A stretch of 51,090 bases of DNA, from assembly GCA_947631455.1 (NCBI GenBank), contig CANRLH010000011.1, positions 1 to 51,090 of the forward strand, read 5' to 3'. The position numbers and the translations under genes are program-made. The notes beneath the pieces were generated by a model. The model saw only the letters and a list, made by a program, of their open reading frames with translations, searched no databases and was not told the origin of the DNA. Below, piece by piece: positions 16,611-25,352 of the stretch; within the stretch, counting starts at the first letter, position 1, and each line of letters begins with the position of its first letter. Source of the DNA: an uncultured Clostridia bacterium. GTDB taxonomy: Bacteria > Bacillota > Clostridia > Oscillospirales > Ruminococcaceae.

Positions 16611-18638
16611 TTATTGATCACATGCTTTTTTAAGAGACTGCAATATGTATGAATCCTCAAGATTAACTCTTGAGGTTGGTTTTTTGATTTCCGCCGTTCT
16701 TTGGGCGACATTTATTTTTGCAAGTGACATTTCTTCAAATATATCAAGAGAAACTCTCATTTTAGCGTAATTTATATTGTTATTTATAAGTCGTGTAAAA
16801 AGCCTGTCAAAGCTTGTCTTTTTCAACACACCCAGAGTCTTATAGACAACCACACAATCTTCTCTTGACGGCGTTATTGCCTTAATATAGTTTTCACCAA
16901 GTGTTTCTGATCGCATAAAAGCCTCATAAGCTCTTGAAGCGTTAAGGTATTTTTTTTGGTCTATACCACTTAACCGGTAATCTATCACCTTAATGCTTAA
17001 AGATTCTTTTCCGCCGTATTCGTTAACATTAACAGTCGCAAGAATATCAATCCTGTCACCTGCCGAAAACTCAAGCTCAACGATTGGCTTGAAAAATATG
17101 ATTGCCTGTTCAGTAATACCGTTATATGAAAAAGAAAATTTAACGTGCCTGCCCTTCCCTATTGAATTTACACTCTGTACCTGAGCTCCGGGGATTAAAA
17201 ATACCGGCTCTTTATTTCCTTCGCCAAACGGCTCTAAAACTCCCAGTGTTTTTATGTTATCACAGTTTAGCTCATCGGGCATTATTATTTTGTCTGCTGT
17301 AAGATACATCGGCGGCATATCCGGGAAGGTACTATCCGCATAGTTAATAAGCATATCCTTAAAAGCTTCTATACTATCTTCCTTAAGAAAAAAACCACCT
17401 GCCTTTTCATGTCCGCCAAATCTTATAAGCGTATCCTTGCAGGCTGAAAGAGCATCAAACACGTTAAAGCCGTCAATACTTCTTACTGATCCTGTCGCGT
17501 TTTTATTCTCATCTACCGATATCAAAAACACCGGCTTTTCGTATAGATCCATAAGCTTCGCGGCAACTATACCTATTACTCCGTGATGCCAGCCCTTTCC
17601 CGCAAGCACCAGCACCCGTTCATGCAAAACGCTGGGATATTCCTCAATAAACAAAAGTATTTCCTGAAGGATCTTTGCCTCGGCCTCTCTCCGTTTTGAG
17701 TTGAGAGTCATAAGCTCGTCAGCATAATCCTCAGCCGATTCGTCATCACTCACAAGCGCGTTAAGCGCCGTAATCGGCGAGCCGAATCTTCCTGCCGAAT
17801 TTATTCTGGGCGCAAGAGTAAAGGCAATGGTTTCTGCGCTTATCTTGTCCGGCGTAATTGAGCACTTTTCCATAAGAGCACAAAGCCCGTAGTTCTCAGT
17901 GTTTTTTAAGTTTTCTATTCCCCTTCTGACAATTATTCTGTTTTCCCCTGTAAGACTTACTATGTCAGCAACAGTTCCTATCGCAGCAAGAGCTGAGTAT
18001 TCATCCAAAGCGGCGGTATAATCACCCTCGCACGCAGCGATAAGCTTAAGCGCGACCCCAACCCCGGCAAGCTCCTTAAACTTAGACGGACAGTCGGCTC
18101 TGTGTGGATCTACCACCGCAGCGGCCTTTGGCAATATCTCAGGCGGTTGGTGATGATCGGTTATAACAAGCGTCATTCCCAGTGAAGCAATATATTCCGC
18201 CTCATCTGTGGCAGAAATTCCGTTATCCACAGTAATTATAAGCGATACGCCCTCGTGAAATATTCTGTCGATCGCCAGTTTATTAAGACCATAGCCCTCG
18301 CTTCTTTCCGGTATATAGCAGATAACGTCAGCTCCGGTCATTTCAAGATACGAATAGAGTATAGCTGTAGACGTTACTCCGTCACAGTCATAGTCGCCGT
18401 AAATGCATATCTTATCACCTTGGGCGATAGCGTCGTTAACCGCATCAGCCGCCTTATCCATATCTATAAGCGCAAACGGATCCTCAAGCTCATCCGAGTT
18501 AAAAAAATCATTAAGCTCATTGAGATTTGACAGCCCACGTGACACCAGAATCTGTGCGGCTGTTTTTGAAAGATTCGTTTTAATGAGTATTTTCCCGACA
18601 GCAGTTTCGTCAGGTTTGTTCACTATCCACTGTTTCAT
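16611..18638 (-). CDS. recJ: Single-stranded-DNA-specific exonuclease RecJ
   Basis: A 675-residue DHH-family 5'-3' exonuclease for recombination and repair. Visible motifs are ICIYGDYDCDGVTSTAILY (motif I, about residue 78), LIITVDNGIS, VITDHHQPP (the DHH motif, about 160) and the DHHA1 signature IRFGGHEKAGGF near 405. The C-terminal 110 residues are a clostridial extension. AAAGGA lies 12 bases before the ATG. It is the first gene of the minus-strand recJ-relA-MBL-hemZ-rlmD run. Confidence 0.95.
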   Translation of the reverse strand: MKQWIVNKPDETAVGKILIKTNLSKTAAQILVSRGLSNLNELNDFFNSDELEDPFALIDMDKAADAVNDAIAQGDKICIYGDYDCDGVTSTAILYSYLEMTGADVICYIPERSEGYGLNKLAIDRIFHEGVSLIITVDNGISATDEAEYIASLGMTLVITDHHQPPEILPKAAAVVDPHRADCPSKFKELAGVGVALKLIAACEGDYTAALDEYSALAAIGTVADIVSLTGENRIIVRRGIENLKNTENYGLCALMEKCSITPDKISAETIAFTLAPRINSAGRFGSPITALNALVSDDESAEDYADELMTLNSKRREAEAKILQEILLFIEEYPSVLHERVLVLAGKGWHHGVIGIVAAKLMDLYEKPVFLISVDENKNATGSVRSIDGFNVFDALSACKDTLIRFGGHEKAGGFFLKEDSIEAFKDMLINYADSTFPDMPPMYLTADKIIMPDELNCDNIKTLGVLEPFGEGNKEPVFLIPGAQVQSVNSIGKGRHVKFSFSYNGITEQAIIFFKPIVELEFSAGDRIDILATVNVNEYGGKESLSIKVIDYRLSGIDQKKYLNASRAYEAFMRSETLGENYIKAITPSREDCVVVYKTLGVLKKTSFDRLFTRLINNNINYAKMRVSLDIFEEMSLAKINVAQRTAEIKKPTSRVNLEDSYILQSLKKACDQ

Positions 18639-18686
18639 TTAAAATAACGATTCCTTTCAGAAACGATAAATATTACAGATATAAAA

Positions 18687-18715
18687 ATTATAGCATACAA
18701 GTGTTCTGTTTTCAA
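18687..18715 (-). promoter_or_regulatory. Promoter of recJ
   Basis: Minus-strand TTGAAA, 17 bp, TATAAT with extended ATGC before the -10, about 45 bp upstream of the recJ ATG. Confidence 0.6.
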
Positions 18716-18845
18716 TAGTTTTAAACTAAAAATCACGGTAAAATTACAAAATCAGAGGGACGTCTGACAGCTTGTTAATTTACTTTATCTGTGGTAAGAG
18801 CACTTATAAAAATTGTAAAAGCACTGTGTTTGGGTGTATTTTCTA

Positions 18846-18874
18846 TTTACATTCGTAATAAAATGTGTTATTAT
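18846..18874 (+). promoter_or_regulatory. Promoter of the nfeD-SPFH operon
   Basis: TTTACA, 17 bp, TATTAT, about 33 bp upstream of the nfeD ATG. It is divergent from the recJ promoter. Confidence 0.5.
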
Positions 18875-18906
18875 TACTTTACAGTTTAATCTTCGGGGGT
18901 GTGCAT

Positions 18907-19335
18907 ATGGTATACTTATGGGCAATCGCTTTCGTGGTGTTTTTACTGCTTGAGGTTTCGACCTCAATGGCTTTGGTATCTATCTGGTTTTCCGCTTCTG
19001 CGCTGATAACCCTGATAGTAAGCCTTTTTATTGAATCGCAGCTTGCGCAGTGCATCATTTTCGTTTGTGTGTCAGCAGTGCTTTTAGTACTTACAAGACC
19101 GTTTGTAAATAAGATGAGGAAAAAACACGTTGAAACAAACGCAAAGCTCGATATCGGCAAGCGCGCAACAGTCACGAAAGAGATCGATAATGACAAGTCC
19201 TCAGGACGTGTACGCCTTGACGGGGTTGATTGGATCGCAATTTCCTCTGACGGAAGCAAATTTCCTGTAGGCGCCACGGTTATAGTGGACGACATTGACG
19301 GCACGAAGCTTTATGTTTCAAAGCCTAAGAATTAA
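18907..19335 (+). CDS. NfeD-like membrane protein (short form)
   Basis: A 142-residue protein with three close N-terminal membrane segments (residues 1-65) and a C-terminal OB-fold domain (about 80-142, IGKRATVTKEI ... RVRLDGVDWIA), the NfeD layout without the ClpP-like protease part. The ATG at 18907 has GGGGGTG upstream. It lies 15 bp before the SPFH gene. NfeD short proteins are usually operon partners of stomatin-like proteins and are thought to stabilise membrane microdomains, which fits here. Confidence 0.88.
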   Translation: MVYLWAIAFVVFLLLEVSTSMALVSIWFSASALITLIVSLFIESQLAQCIIFVCVSAVLLVLTRPFVNKMRKKHVETNAKLDIGKRATVTKEIDNDKSSGRVRLDGVDWIAISSDGSKFPVGATVIVDDIDGTKLYVSKPKN

Positions 19336-19350
19336 GAAAGGAATGATCTT

Positions 19351-20313
19351 ATGGAAATCTTTTTTGAACAAAACTCAACGGTGCTTATATTACTCGCCGT
19401 AATCGTTGTGATACTGCTGCTTTTGATATCGCGAATCAAAATCGTACCGCAGGCACAGGTTTATGTAATTGAACGTCTTGGAGCGTATCACGCTTCATGG
19501 TCAACGGGATTGCATATCCTGATACCGTTTATTGACAGGATCTCAAAAAAAGTTTCAATCAAGGAACAGGTTGTTGACTTTAAGCCGCAGCCCGTTATAA
19601 CTAAGGATAACGTCACGATGCAGATAGACACGGTCGTGTTCTTTCAGGTGACAGATGCGAAGCAGTATACTTACGGAGTTGAGCGTCCTATATCGGCGAT
19701 TGAAAATCTTTCTGCAACTACTCTGAGAAACATTATAGGTGAACTTGAGCTTGACGCTACACTCACCTCACGCGATACGATCAACACTAAGATCACAGAG
19801 ATCCTTGATGAGGCGACCGACCGCTGGGGCATAAAGGTAAACAGGGTTGAGCTTAAAAATATTCTTCCTCCGCGTGAAATTCAGGACGCTATGGAAAAAC
19901 AGATGAAAGCTGAACGTGAAAGAAGAGAAAAGATATTGCAGGCAGAGGGTGAAAAGAAATCTCAGGTGCTTGTGGCAGAGGGCGAAAAGGAGTCTAAGAT
20001 ACTCCGCGCACAGGCTGACAAGGAGGCTGAGATACTCAAGGCAGACGCGGTCAAGCAAAAGAAGATCCTGGAGGCTCAGGGTGAGGCTCAGGCAATAGAA
20101 ACCGTTCAACAGGCACTTGCGGATTCTATCAAAAAGCTTAACGAGGCTAATCCAAACCAGCAGGTCATAGCGCTTAAGAGCCTTGAAGCATTTCAGAAGG
20201 CCGCTGACGGAAAAGCTACAAAGATTATTGTTCCAAGCGAGATACAGGGGCTCGCAGGTCTTGCGGCAAGTCTTAAGGGGCTTGTTGAGAAGGATCCGTC
20301 AGAAGATAAGTAA
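19351..20313 (+). CDS. SPFH/Band 7 (stomatin-like) protein
   Basis: A 320-residue membrane-anchored scaffold. An N-terminal hydrophobic segment (about 10-28) is followed by the SPFH domain (VPQAQVYVIERLGAYHASW onward, to about 200). Then comes a long charged coiled coil of Glu/Lys/Ala repeats (AEGEKKSQVLVAEGEKESK, about 200-250) and a short C-terminal domain. SPFH proteins oligomerise into microdomain scaffolds and influence membrane proteases and fluidity. It is paired with the NfeD gene upstream. The tandem EGEK-type repeats in the coiled coil are typical of the paraslipin/QmcA group. Confidence 0.93.
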   Translation: MEIFFEQNSTVLILLAVIVVILLLLISRIKIVPQAQVYVIERLGAYHASWSTGLHILIPFIDRISKKVSIKEQVVDFKPQPVITKDNVTMQIDTVVFFQVTDAKQYTYGVERPISAIENLSATTLRNIIGELELDATLTSRDTINTKITEILDEATDRWGIKVNRVELKNILPPREIQDAMEKQMKAERERREKILQAEGEKKSQVLVAEGEKESKILRAQADKEAEILKADAVKQKKILEAQGEAQAIETVQQALADSIKKLNEANPNQQVIALKSLEAFQKAADGKATKIIVPSEIQGLAGLAASLKGLVEKDPSEDK

Positions 20314-20327
20314 ACAGCGATTTTTAC

Positions 20328-20373
20328 ACACATGGCATTTAGCTGAAATACAGTTAGTGCCATGTGTTTTTTT
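20328..20373 (+). terminator. Terminator of the nfeD-SPFH operon
   Basis: Stem ACACATGGCA/TGCCATGTGT (10 bp) with a loop of 20 bases, then seven T. Confidence 0.85.
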
Positions 20374-20394
20374 GCAAAAATTTCATAAAAGTCC

Positions 20395-20422
20395 TTGACA
20401 AGTCAAAAATGTGTGGTATAAT
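20395..20422 (+). promoter_or_regulatory. Sigma-A promoter of clpB
   Basis: TTGACA (20395-20400), 16 bp, TATAAT (20417-20422), partly overlapping the next possible -10 and abutting the CIRCE operator. Confidence 0.8.
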
Positions 20423-20426
20423 ATAA

Positions 20427-20453
20427 TTAGCACTCAACTAACGAGAGTGCTAA
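20427..20453 (+). promoter_or_regulatory. CIRCE operator (HrcA binding site)
   Basis: A perfect CIRCE inverted repeat, TTAGCACTC, 9 bases, GAGTGCTAA, located just downstream of the clpB -10. HrcA repressor bound here would block clpB transcription until heat shock. HrcA itself is not in this window. Confidence 0.95.
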
Positions 20454-20495
20454 CGCTCAGAACTAGTGACTGATAAAATGAGAGGAGAATGGAAA

Positions 20496-23093
20496 ATGAA
20501 CATGAACAAATTCACTCAGAAATCACTTGAGGTACTGCAAAGAGCACAGGAGCTTGCGGTTGAAAACTCAAATATGCGTGTTGAGGCGGAGCATCTTCTG
20601 CTGTCACTGCTCACCACGGACGGCAGTCTTATCCCCTCTCTGATCGAGAAAATGGGACTAGACAGGAATAAGTTTACATCAGAGGCCGAAAGTCTTGTTG
20701 AAAATCTCCCTAAGGTATCAGGATCAGGATATCAGTCGTCGCAGATAGGAATATCCGGCGAGCTTGAAACGGTGCTTATAAACGCCGAAAAAATTGCTCA
20801 GAAAATGAACGATCAGTATATCTCAGTAGAGCATCTTATGCTCTCTCTTATCGGCAACTCGTCCGGAAACACAGCCAAGCTTTTAAAAGATAGCGGCATT
20901 GATAATAGTAAGTTTTTGTCTTCACTTATGGAAATAAGAGGAAACACTAATGTGACTACGGACAATCCGGAAAGCACATACGATGTGCTCAAAAAATACG
21001 GTCAGGATCTGGTTGAACTTGCAAGGCAAAACAAGCTGGATCCCGTAATCGGACGAGACTCAGAAATAAGAAACGTCATCCGCATACTGTCGAGAAAATC
21101 AAAAAACAACCCCGTTTTGATCGGTGAACCCGGTGTCGGCAAAACCGCTATTGCAGAAGGTCTGGCGCTTAGAATCGTCCGCGGAGACGTTCCTAAAAAT
21201 CTTCAGGACAGAAGAATTTTCTCTCTTGATATGGGATCCTTGGTTGCAGGAGCAAAATACAGAGGAGAATTTGAGGAGCGCTTGAAATCTGTTTTACAGG
21301 AGATCAAAAAAAGCGACGGCAAGATCATCCTATTTATCGACGAGCTTCATCTTATTGTCGGAGCCGGTAAAACCGATGGCGCAATGGATGCCGGAAACAT
21401 TTTAAAGCCAATGCTTGCAAGGGGTGAGCTTCACTGCATAGGGGCTACAACTCTTAACGAGTATCGGGAGTACATCGAAAAGGACGCAGCGCTGGAGCGG
21501 CGTTTTCAGCCGGTTATGGTATCTGAGCCGACGGTTGAGGATACCATATCCATTCTTCGAGGACTTGAGGAACGTTACGAGGTATTTCACGGCGTAAAAA
21601 TCTCAGACTCGGCGCTTATCTCAGCAGCAGTGCTTTCAAACAGATACATTTCCGACAGATTTTTGCCGGACAAGGCAATAGACCTTGTAGACGAAGCCTG
21701 TGCTATGATAAAGACAGAAATGAACTCAATGCCGACTGAGCTTGACGAGATCGAGCGCAAGATAATGCAGCACGAGATCGAGGAAGCGGCATTAAAACAT
21801 GAGGACGACAAGGTTTCAAAGGAACATCTTTCCGACATACAAAAAGAGCTTGCGGAATACAGGGATGAATTTAACACGCTTAAGGCAAAGTGGGAAAACG
21901 AAAAAGCGGCTATAAAAAAAGTGCAGGATCTTCGCGCAGAGATAGAGCAGGTAAACGCCGACATAGAATCCGCAAAGCGTGCGTACGACCTTGCAAAAGC
22001 GGCTGAACTTCAGTACGGAAGACTGCCAAGCCTTAAAAAGGAGCTTGAAGAGCAGGAGAAGATCGCTGCAAGCGCAAAAGGCGGAGATACACTGTTACGT
22101 GACAGAGTAACTGAGGAAGAGATAGCAAAGATAGTTGCCAGATGGACAGGCATACCGGTATCAAAGCTTATGGAAAGCGAACGTGAAAAGCTTCTTCATA
22201 TGGAGGACATACTTCATAAACGTGTTATCGGGCAGTCGGAGGCTGTCAAAAAAGTAAGCGAAGCCATACTTCGCTCAAGAGCAGGAATAGCAGACCCAAA
22301 CAGACCAATCGGATCATTTTTGTTCTTAGGCCCTACCGGTGTGGGAAAAACCGAGCTTGCAAAGACCTTGGCTCAGTCACTTTTTGACGATGAAAACAAC
22401 ATTGTAAGAATAGATATGTCGGAGTATATGGAAAAATACTCGGTATCGCGTCTTATAGGAGCGCCTCCGGGATATGTCGGATATGACGAAGGAGGCCAGC
22501 TGACCGAGGCTATAAGAAGAAAGCCTTACGCGGTTGTTCTTTTCGACGAGGTTGAAAAGGCACACCCTGATGTGTTTAACATTCTGCTTCAGGTCCTTGA
22601 TGACGGACGCATAACAGATTCTCAGGGACGTACCGTAGACTTTAAGAACACGATAATCATACTTACCTCAAACCTTGGCTCACCGGTTATTCTCGATGGA
22701 ATAGACGCTGACGGTGAAATAAGCGAGGACGCAAAAAAACAGGTTGACCAGATGCTCAAGCAAAGCTTCCGCCCAGAGTTTTTAAATCGACTTGACGAGA
22801 TAGTTTATTACAAGCCGCTTACTAAAGCTGAGATCGGTTCGGTAGTGGAGCTGATGCTAAATAATCTTTCAAAGCGCCTGGCAGACAGACATATAAAAAT
22901 AGATGTTACTCCAGAGGCTAAAAGCTTTATCGTTGAAAACGGATACGACCCGGTTTATGGCGCAAGACCGCTGAAAAGGTTTATCCAGCGTGAGCTTGAA
23001 ACGCTCATTGCAAGAGCGATCATCGCAGATAAGATAACCCCTGATTCTACGGTAAAAATAACCGCTGATAAAGATGCTCTTAAGATAATATGA
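20496..23093 (+). CDS. clpB: ATP-dependent chaperone ClpB (disaggregase)
   Basis: An 865-residue Hsp100 protein that extracts proteins from aggregates together with DnaK. In order: the N-domain (1-145), AAA-1 with Walker [10 protein letters not shown] near residue 210 and Walker [10 protein letters not shown], the M-domain coiled coil (about 405-525, Glu/Lys-rich), and AAA-2 with GPTGVGKTE near 612 and [11 protein letters not shown]. The C-terminal AAA lid includes [14 protein letters not shown]. The start is the ATG at 20496 (GAGGAG upstream); an ATG at 20478 lacks an SD. Length is normal. Heat-shock regulation through CIRCE is evident. Confidence 0.97.
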   Translation: MNMNKFTQKSLEVLQRAQELAVENSNMRVEAEHLLLSLLTTDGSLIPSLIEKMGLDRNKFTSEAESLVENLPKVSGSGYQSSQIGISGELETVLINAEKIAQKMNDQYISVEHLMLSLIGNSSGNTAKLLKDSGIDNSKFLSSLMEIRGNTNVTTDNPESTYDVLKKYGQDLVELARQNKLDPVIGRDSEIRNVIRILSRKSKNNPVLIGEPGVGKTAIAEGLALRIVRGDVPKNLQDRRIFSLDMGSLVAGAKYRGEFEERLKSVLQEIKKSDGKIILFIDELHLIVGAGKTDGAMDAGNILKPMLARGELHCIGATTLNEYREYIEKDAALERRFQPVMVSEPTVEDTISILRGLEERYEVFHGVKISDSALISAAVLSNRYISDRFLPDKAIDLVDEACAMIKTEMNSMPTELDEIERKIMQHEIEEAALKHEDDKVSKEHLSDIQKELAEYRDEFNTLKAKWENEKAAIKKVQDLRAEIEQVNADIESAKRAYDLAKAAELQYGRLPSLKKELEEQEKIAASAKGGDTLLRDRVTEEEIAKIVARWTGIPVSKLMESEREKLLHMEDILHKRVIGQSEAVKKVSEAILRSRAGIADPNRPIGSFLFLGPTGVGKTELAKTLAQSLFDDENNIVRIDMSEYMEKYSVSRLIGAPPGYVGYDEGGQLTEAIRRKPYAVVLFDEVEKAHPDVFNILLQVLDDGRITDSQGRTVDFKNTIIILTSNLGSPVILDGIDADGEISEDAKKQVDQMLKQSFRPEFLNRLDEIVYYKPLTKAEIGSVVELMLNNLSKRLADRHIKIDVTPEAKSFIVENGYDPVYGARPLKRFIQRELETLIARAIIADKITPDSTVKITADKDALKII

Positions 23094-23099
23094 CAATGC

Positions 23100-23131
23100 A
23101 ACGACCGAGAAAAATCTCGGTCGTTATTTTT
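23100..23131 (+). terminator. Terminator of clpB
   Basis: An 11-bp perfect stem AACGACCGAGA/TCTCGGTCGTT with an AAAA loop, then ATTTTT, 7 bases after the clpB stop. Confidence 0.88.
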
Positions 23132-23178
23132 CGCTCCAAAATCCTTCAAGCAATTTTACTTAGTAATACTTAATACAA

Positions 23179-23207
23179 TTGACACGTTAATAATTCTCAT
23201 ATATAAT
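23179..23207 (+). promoter_or_regulatory. Perfect consensus sigma-A promoter of the MoxR operon
   Basis: TTGACA (23179-23184), 17 bp, TATAAT (23202-23207). Both hexamers and the spacer match consensus exactly, so strong constitutive transcription is expected. Confidence 0.85.
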
Positions 23208-23244
23208 AATACTTAGAAAAACTATTATATCGGCGGTGAAAAAG

Positions 23245-24189
23245 GTGAACATATATGTAAAAAAAGCACTCGATACTTTAGCGGAAGTAAATAAGGTAAT
23301 CTTGGGAAAGCAAAATGAGATCAAAGAGATAATGGCGGCATTTTTATCAAACGGACACATCCTCTTAGAGGATATTCCTGGTGTTGGCAAAACAACGCTG
23401 GCTCTCGCCTTTTCAAAAGCAATGAACTTAAGCTATCGTAGGGTTCAGTTTACCCCGGATGTTATGCCATCTGACCTGACGGGATTCTCAATTTACCGCA
23501 GAGAAGAAGACAGATTCGTGTATCTTAAAGGAAGCGTATTTTGCAATCTTCTTTTAGCGGACGAGCTTAACCGCACCTCTCCGAAAACTCAGTCCGCCCT
23601 ACTAGAGGTAATGGAGGAGCGCAAGGTCACAGTCGAGGGTGTTACCAGAGCGGTTCCCTCTCCTTTTCTGGTTATCGCGACGCAAAATCCATTTGGCAAT
23701 GCAGGCACACAGATGCTTCCGGAAGCTCAGTTGGACAGGTTCACAGCTTCTTTGTCGATAGGTTATCCGGACTATGAAAATGAGCTTATGCTTGCAAAAT
23801 CTGTAAGCAATGAGAACAGACTTGACAGAGTACAAACAATTCTTAACGCTGAAATACTAGAACATATGCAAAATGATGTTCACAACATATATATATCAGA
23901 CCCGGTTTATATGTATATCCTCAACCTAATTTCTGCGACCAGAAATCATCCGTACATTGAGCGTGGTGCAAGTCCAAGAGCAACTATTGCTCTTGTAAAA
24001 ATGTCAAAAGCCAATGCGTGGCTTGACGGTAAGACCTTTGTCACCCCAAGCGACGTTTATGCGCAGTTCCCGCTTGTTGTTGCACACAGGCTTGTTTTAA
24101 ACTCTCAGGCCAGAATGCAGAAGGTTTCAAAATCGAATGTGATTTCCCAGATACTTTCGACGGTTGCAAAGCCTTCTATGGGTGAGTAA
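23245..24189 (+). CDS. MoxR-family AAA ATPase
   Basis: A MoxR ATPase of about 314 residues. Walker A is EDIPGVGKTTLA, Walker B LLLADELNRT, and sensor 1 is in VIATQNPFGNAGTQMLPEAQLDRF, a MoxR hallmark (quoted region ends near residue 170). A C-terminal lid follows. Of two in-frame GTG starts (23236 and 23245) I prefer 23245, which has GGCGGTG six bases upstream. It is followed 2 bp later by a DUF58 gene and then a transglutaminase-like membrane protein. MoxR ATPases act as chaperones that mature or activate partners carrying DUF58 or VWA domains. Confidence 0.93.
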   Translation: MNIYVKKALDTLAEVNKVILGKQNEIKEIMAAFLSNGHILLEDIPGVGKTTLALAFSKAMNLSYRRVQFTPDVMPSDLTGFSIYRREEDRFVYLKGSVFCNLLLADELNRTSPKTQSALLEVMEERKVTVEGVTRAVPSPFLVIATQNPFGNAGTQMLPEAQLDRFTASLSIGYPDYENELMLAKSVSNENRLDRVQTILNAEILEHMQNDVHNIYISDPVYMYILNLISATRNHPYIERGASPRATIALVKMSKANAWLDGKTFVTPSDVYAQFPLVVAHRLVLNSQARMQKVSKSNVISQILSTVAKPSMGE

Positions 24190-24191
24190 CA

Positions 24192-25286
24192 ATGCGGGTT
24201 TTTATATTTTTGTCGATAGCTGCCGTGACCTTTTACTTTGCCGGAATGTATAAAAAGCTCGCTCTTTTGGTAATATTTGCGGCAGAAATACTTTTGCTTG
24301 CAGTAATGTTTATAACTTCCATTGTATTAAGCAGAAAAATTAGTATAAGCTTTAAATGCGGCTCAATAAGCGCCATTCGTGGCTTGGAGCAAAGTATTTT
24401 TATAAATGTTGTCAACAAAGGTGTCGCACCGTTAAGTAAGATAAAAATAAAAATCAAGGTGCGCTATGACGGTGAAAAATCCGTGTCAAAAAAGCTTTTT
24501 TTCGGAGCTTTGCCAAAAAGCGAAACGGACATTTCCTTTATTATTACCGCTCCTTATTGCGGCATTGCAAGCGCAAGCTTTTCACGTATTTACGCATATG
24601 ATTTTTTGTCACTATTTCGCTTTTCAAAAAAGTCAAAACAAAGTCTTGAAATCATAACACTTCCTGATACAGAGCCAGAAAATGTCGCAAATTTGTCGAT
24701 CCTTTCTAATGATAGTATAGAAAACTATGAGCTTCCCTACGATACATCGGGTTCGTCGTCAGAAATACGACATTTAAGAGAATATCGCAGCGGAGATCAG
24801 ATAAGGCACATTCACTGGAATCACACTGCCAGAATGCAGCAGGTTTATGTAAAAGAATTTGAGCAGGAATCCGGCGGCAGCATAAACTTTTATCTTAATC
24901 TTTCAACTCACAGCAGGATAACACCGGAAAGAAAAAACGCCTTTTACGAAGTTTTTTATTCAACAGTCCTTGGCCTACTAAAACGCTTAAGATATGTAAA
25001 CCTTATGTGCCGGGACTTCATAAACAACAAGGACCTGTCTGTTACTATAGGCAGTACCGATGAACTTAACGAGGCTATGTCTGAGCTTTACAAGCTTTCA
25101 ATTAAAAAGCTTAAGAAAAAAGAAAGTGATATATATGTTTTCAGCACAGGTAGTATGCTTTTGGATTTTGATCTTAACTGGTACTATGAACGCAAGTTGA
25201 TATTTAAGTTTACTTTGGATAGTTATGCAAATGACATTTCCTCTCAATCGTTTTATCTGCCGTCGCACACTGCGGCAATGAAGTAA
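24192..25286 (+). CDS. DUF58-domain membrane protein
   Basis: A 364-residue protein. Two N-terminal membrane segments (about 3-20 and 24-45) and a beta-rich region are followed by the DUF58 signature REYRSGDQIRHIHWNHTAR (about residues 195-213), then a C-terminal VWA-like half. DUF58 proteins accompany MoxR ATPases and are thought to be their clients at the membrane. The gene starts 2 bp after the MoxR stop. The exact function is not known for this family. Confidence 0.9.
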   Translation: MRVFIFLSIAAVTFYFAGMYKKLALLVIFAAEILLLAVMFITSIVLSRKISISFKCGSISAIRGLEQSIFINVVNKGVAPLSKIKIKIKVRYDGEKSVSKKLFFGALPKSETDISFIITAPYCGIASASFSRIYAYDFLSLFRFSKKSKQSLEIITLPDTEPENVANLSILSNDSIENYELPYDTSGSSSEIRHLREYRSGDQIRHIHWNHTARMQQVYVKEFEQESGGSINFYLNLSTHSRITPERKNAFYEVFYSTVLGLLKRLRYVNLMCRDFINNKDLSVTIGSTDELNEAMSELYKLSIKKLKKKESDIYVFSTGSMLLDFDLNWYYERKLIFKFTLDSYANDISSQSFYLPSHTAAMK

Positions 25287-25352
25287 TCTTAAGCTTTATA
25301 AAACACAATTCCGTTAGCTAAGAGCTAAGTATGATCTAAGGAGATGAGCGCC

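Noticed and set aside
20401-20407. CtsR operator half-site AGTCAAA near clpB
   Set aside because: Only one half-site is seen, without the tandem second heptad needed for CtsR binding.
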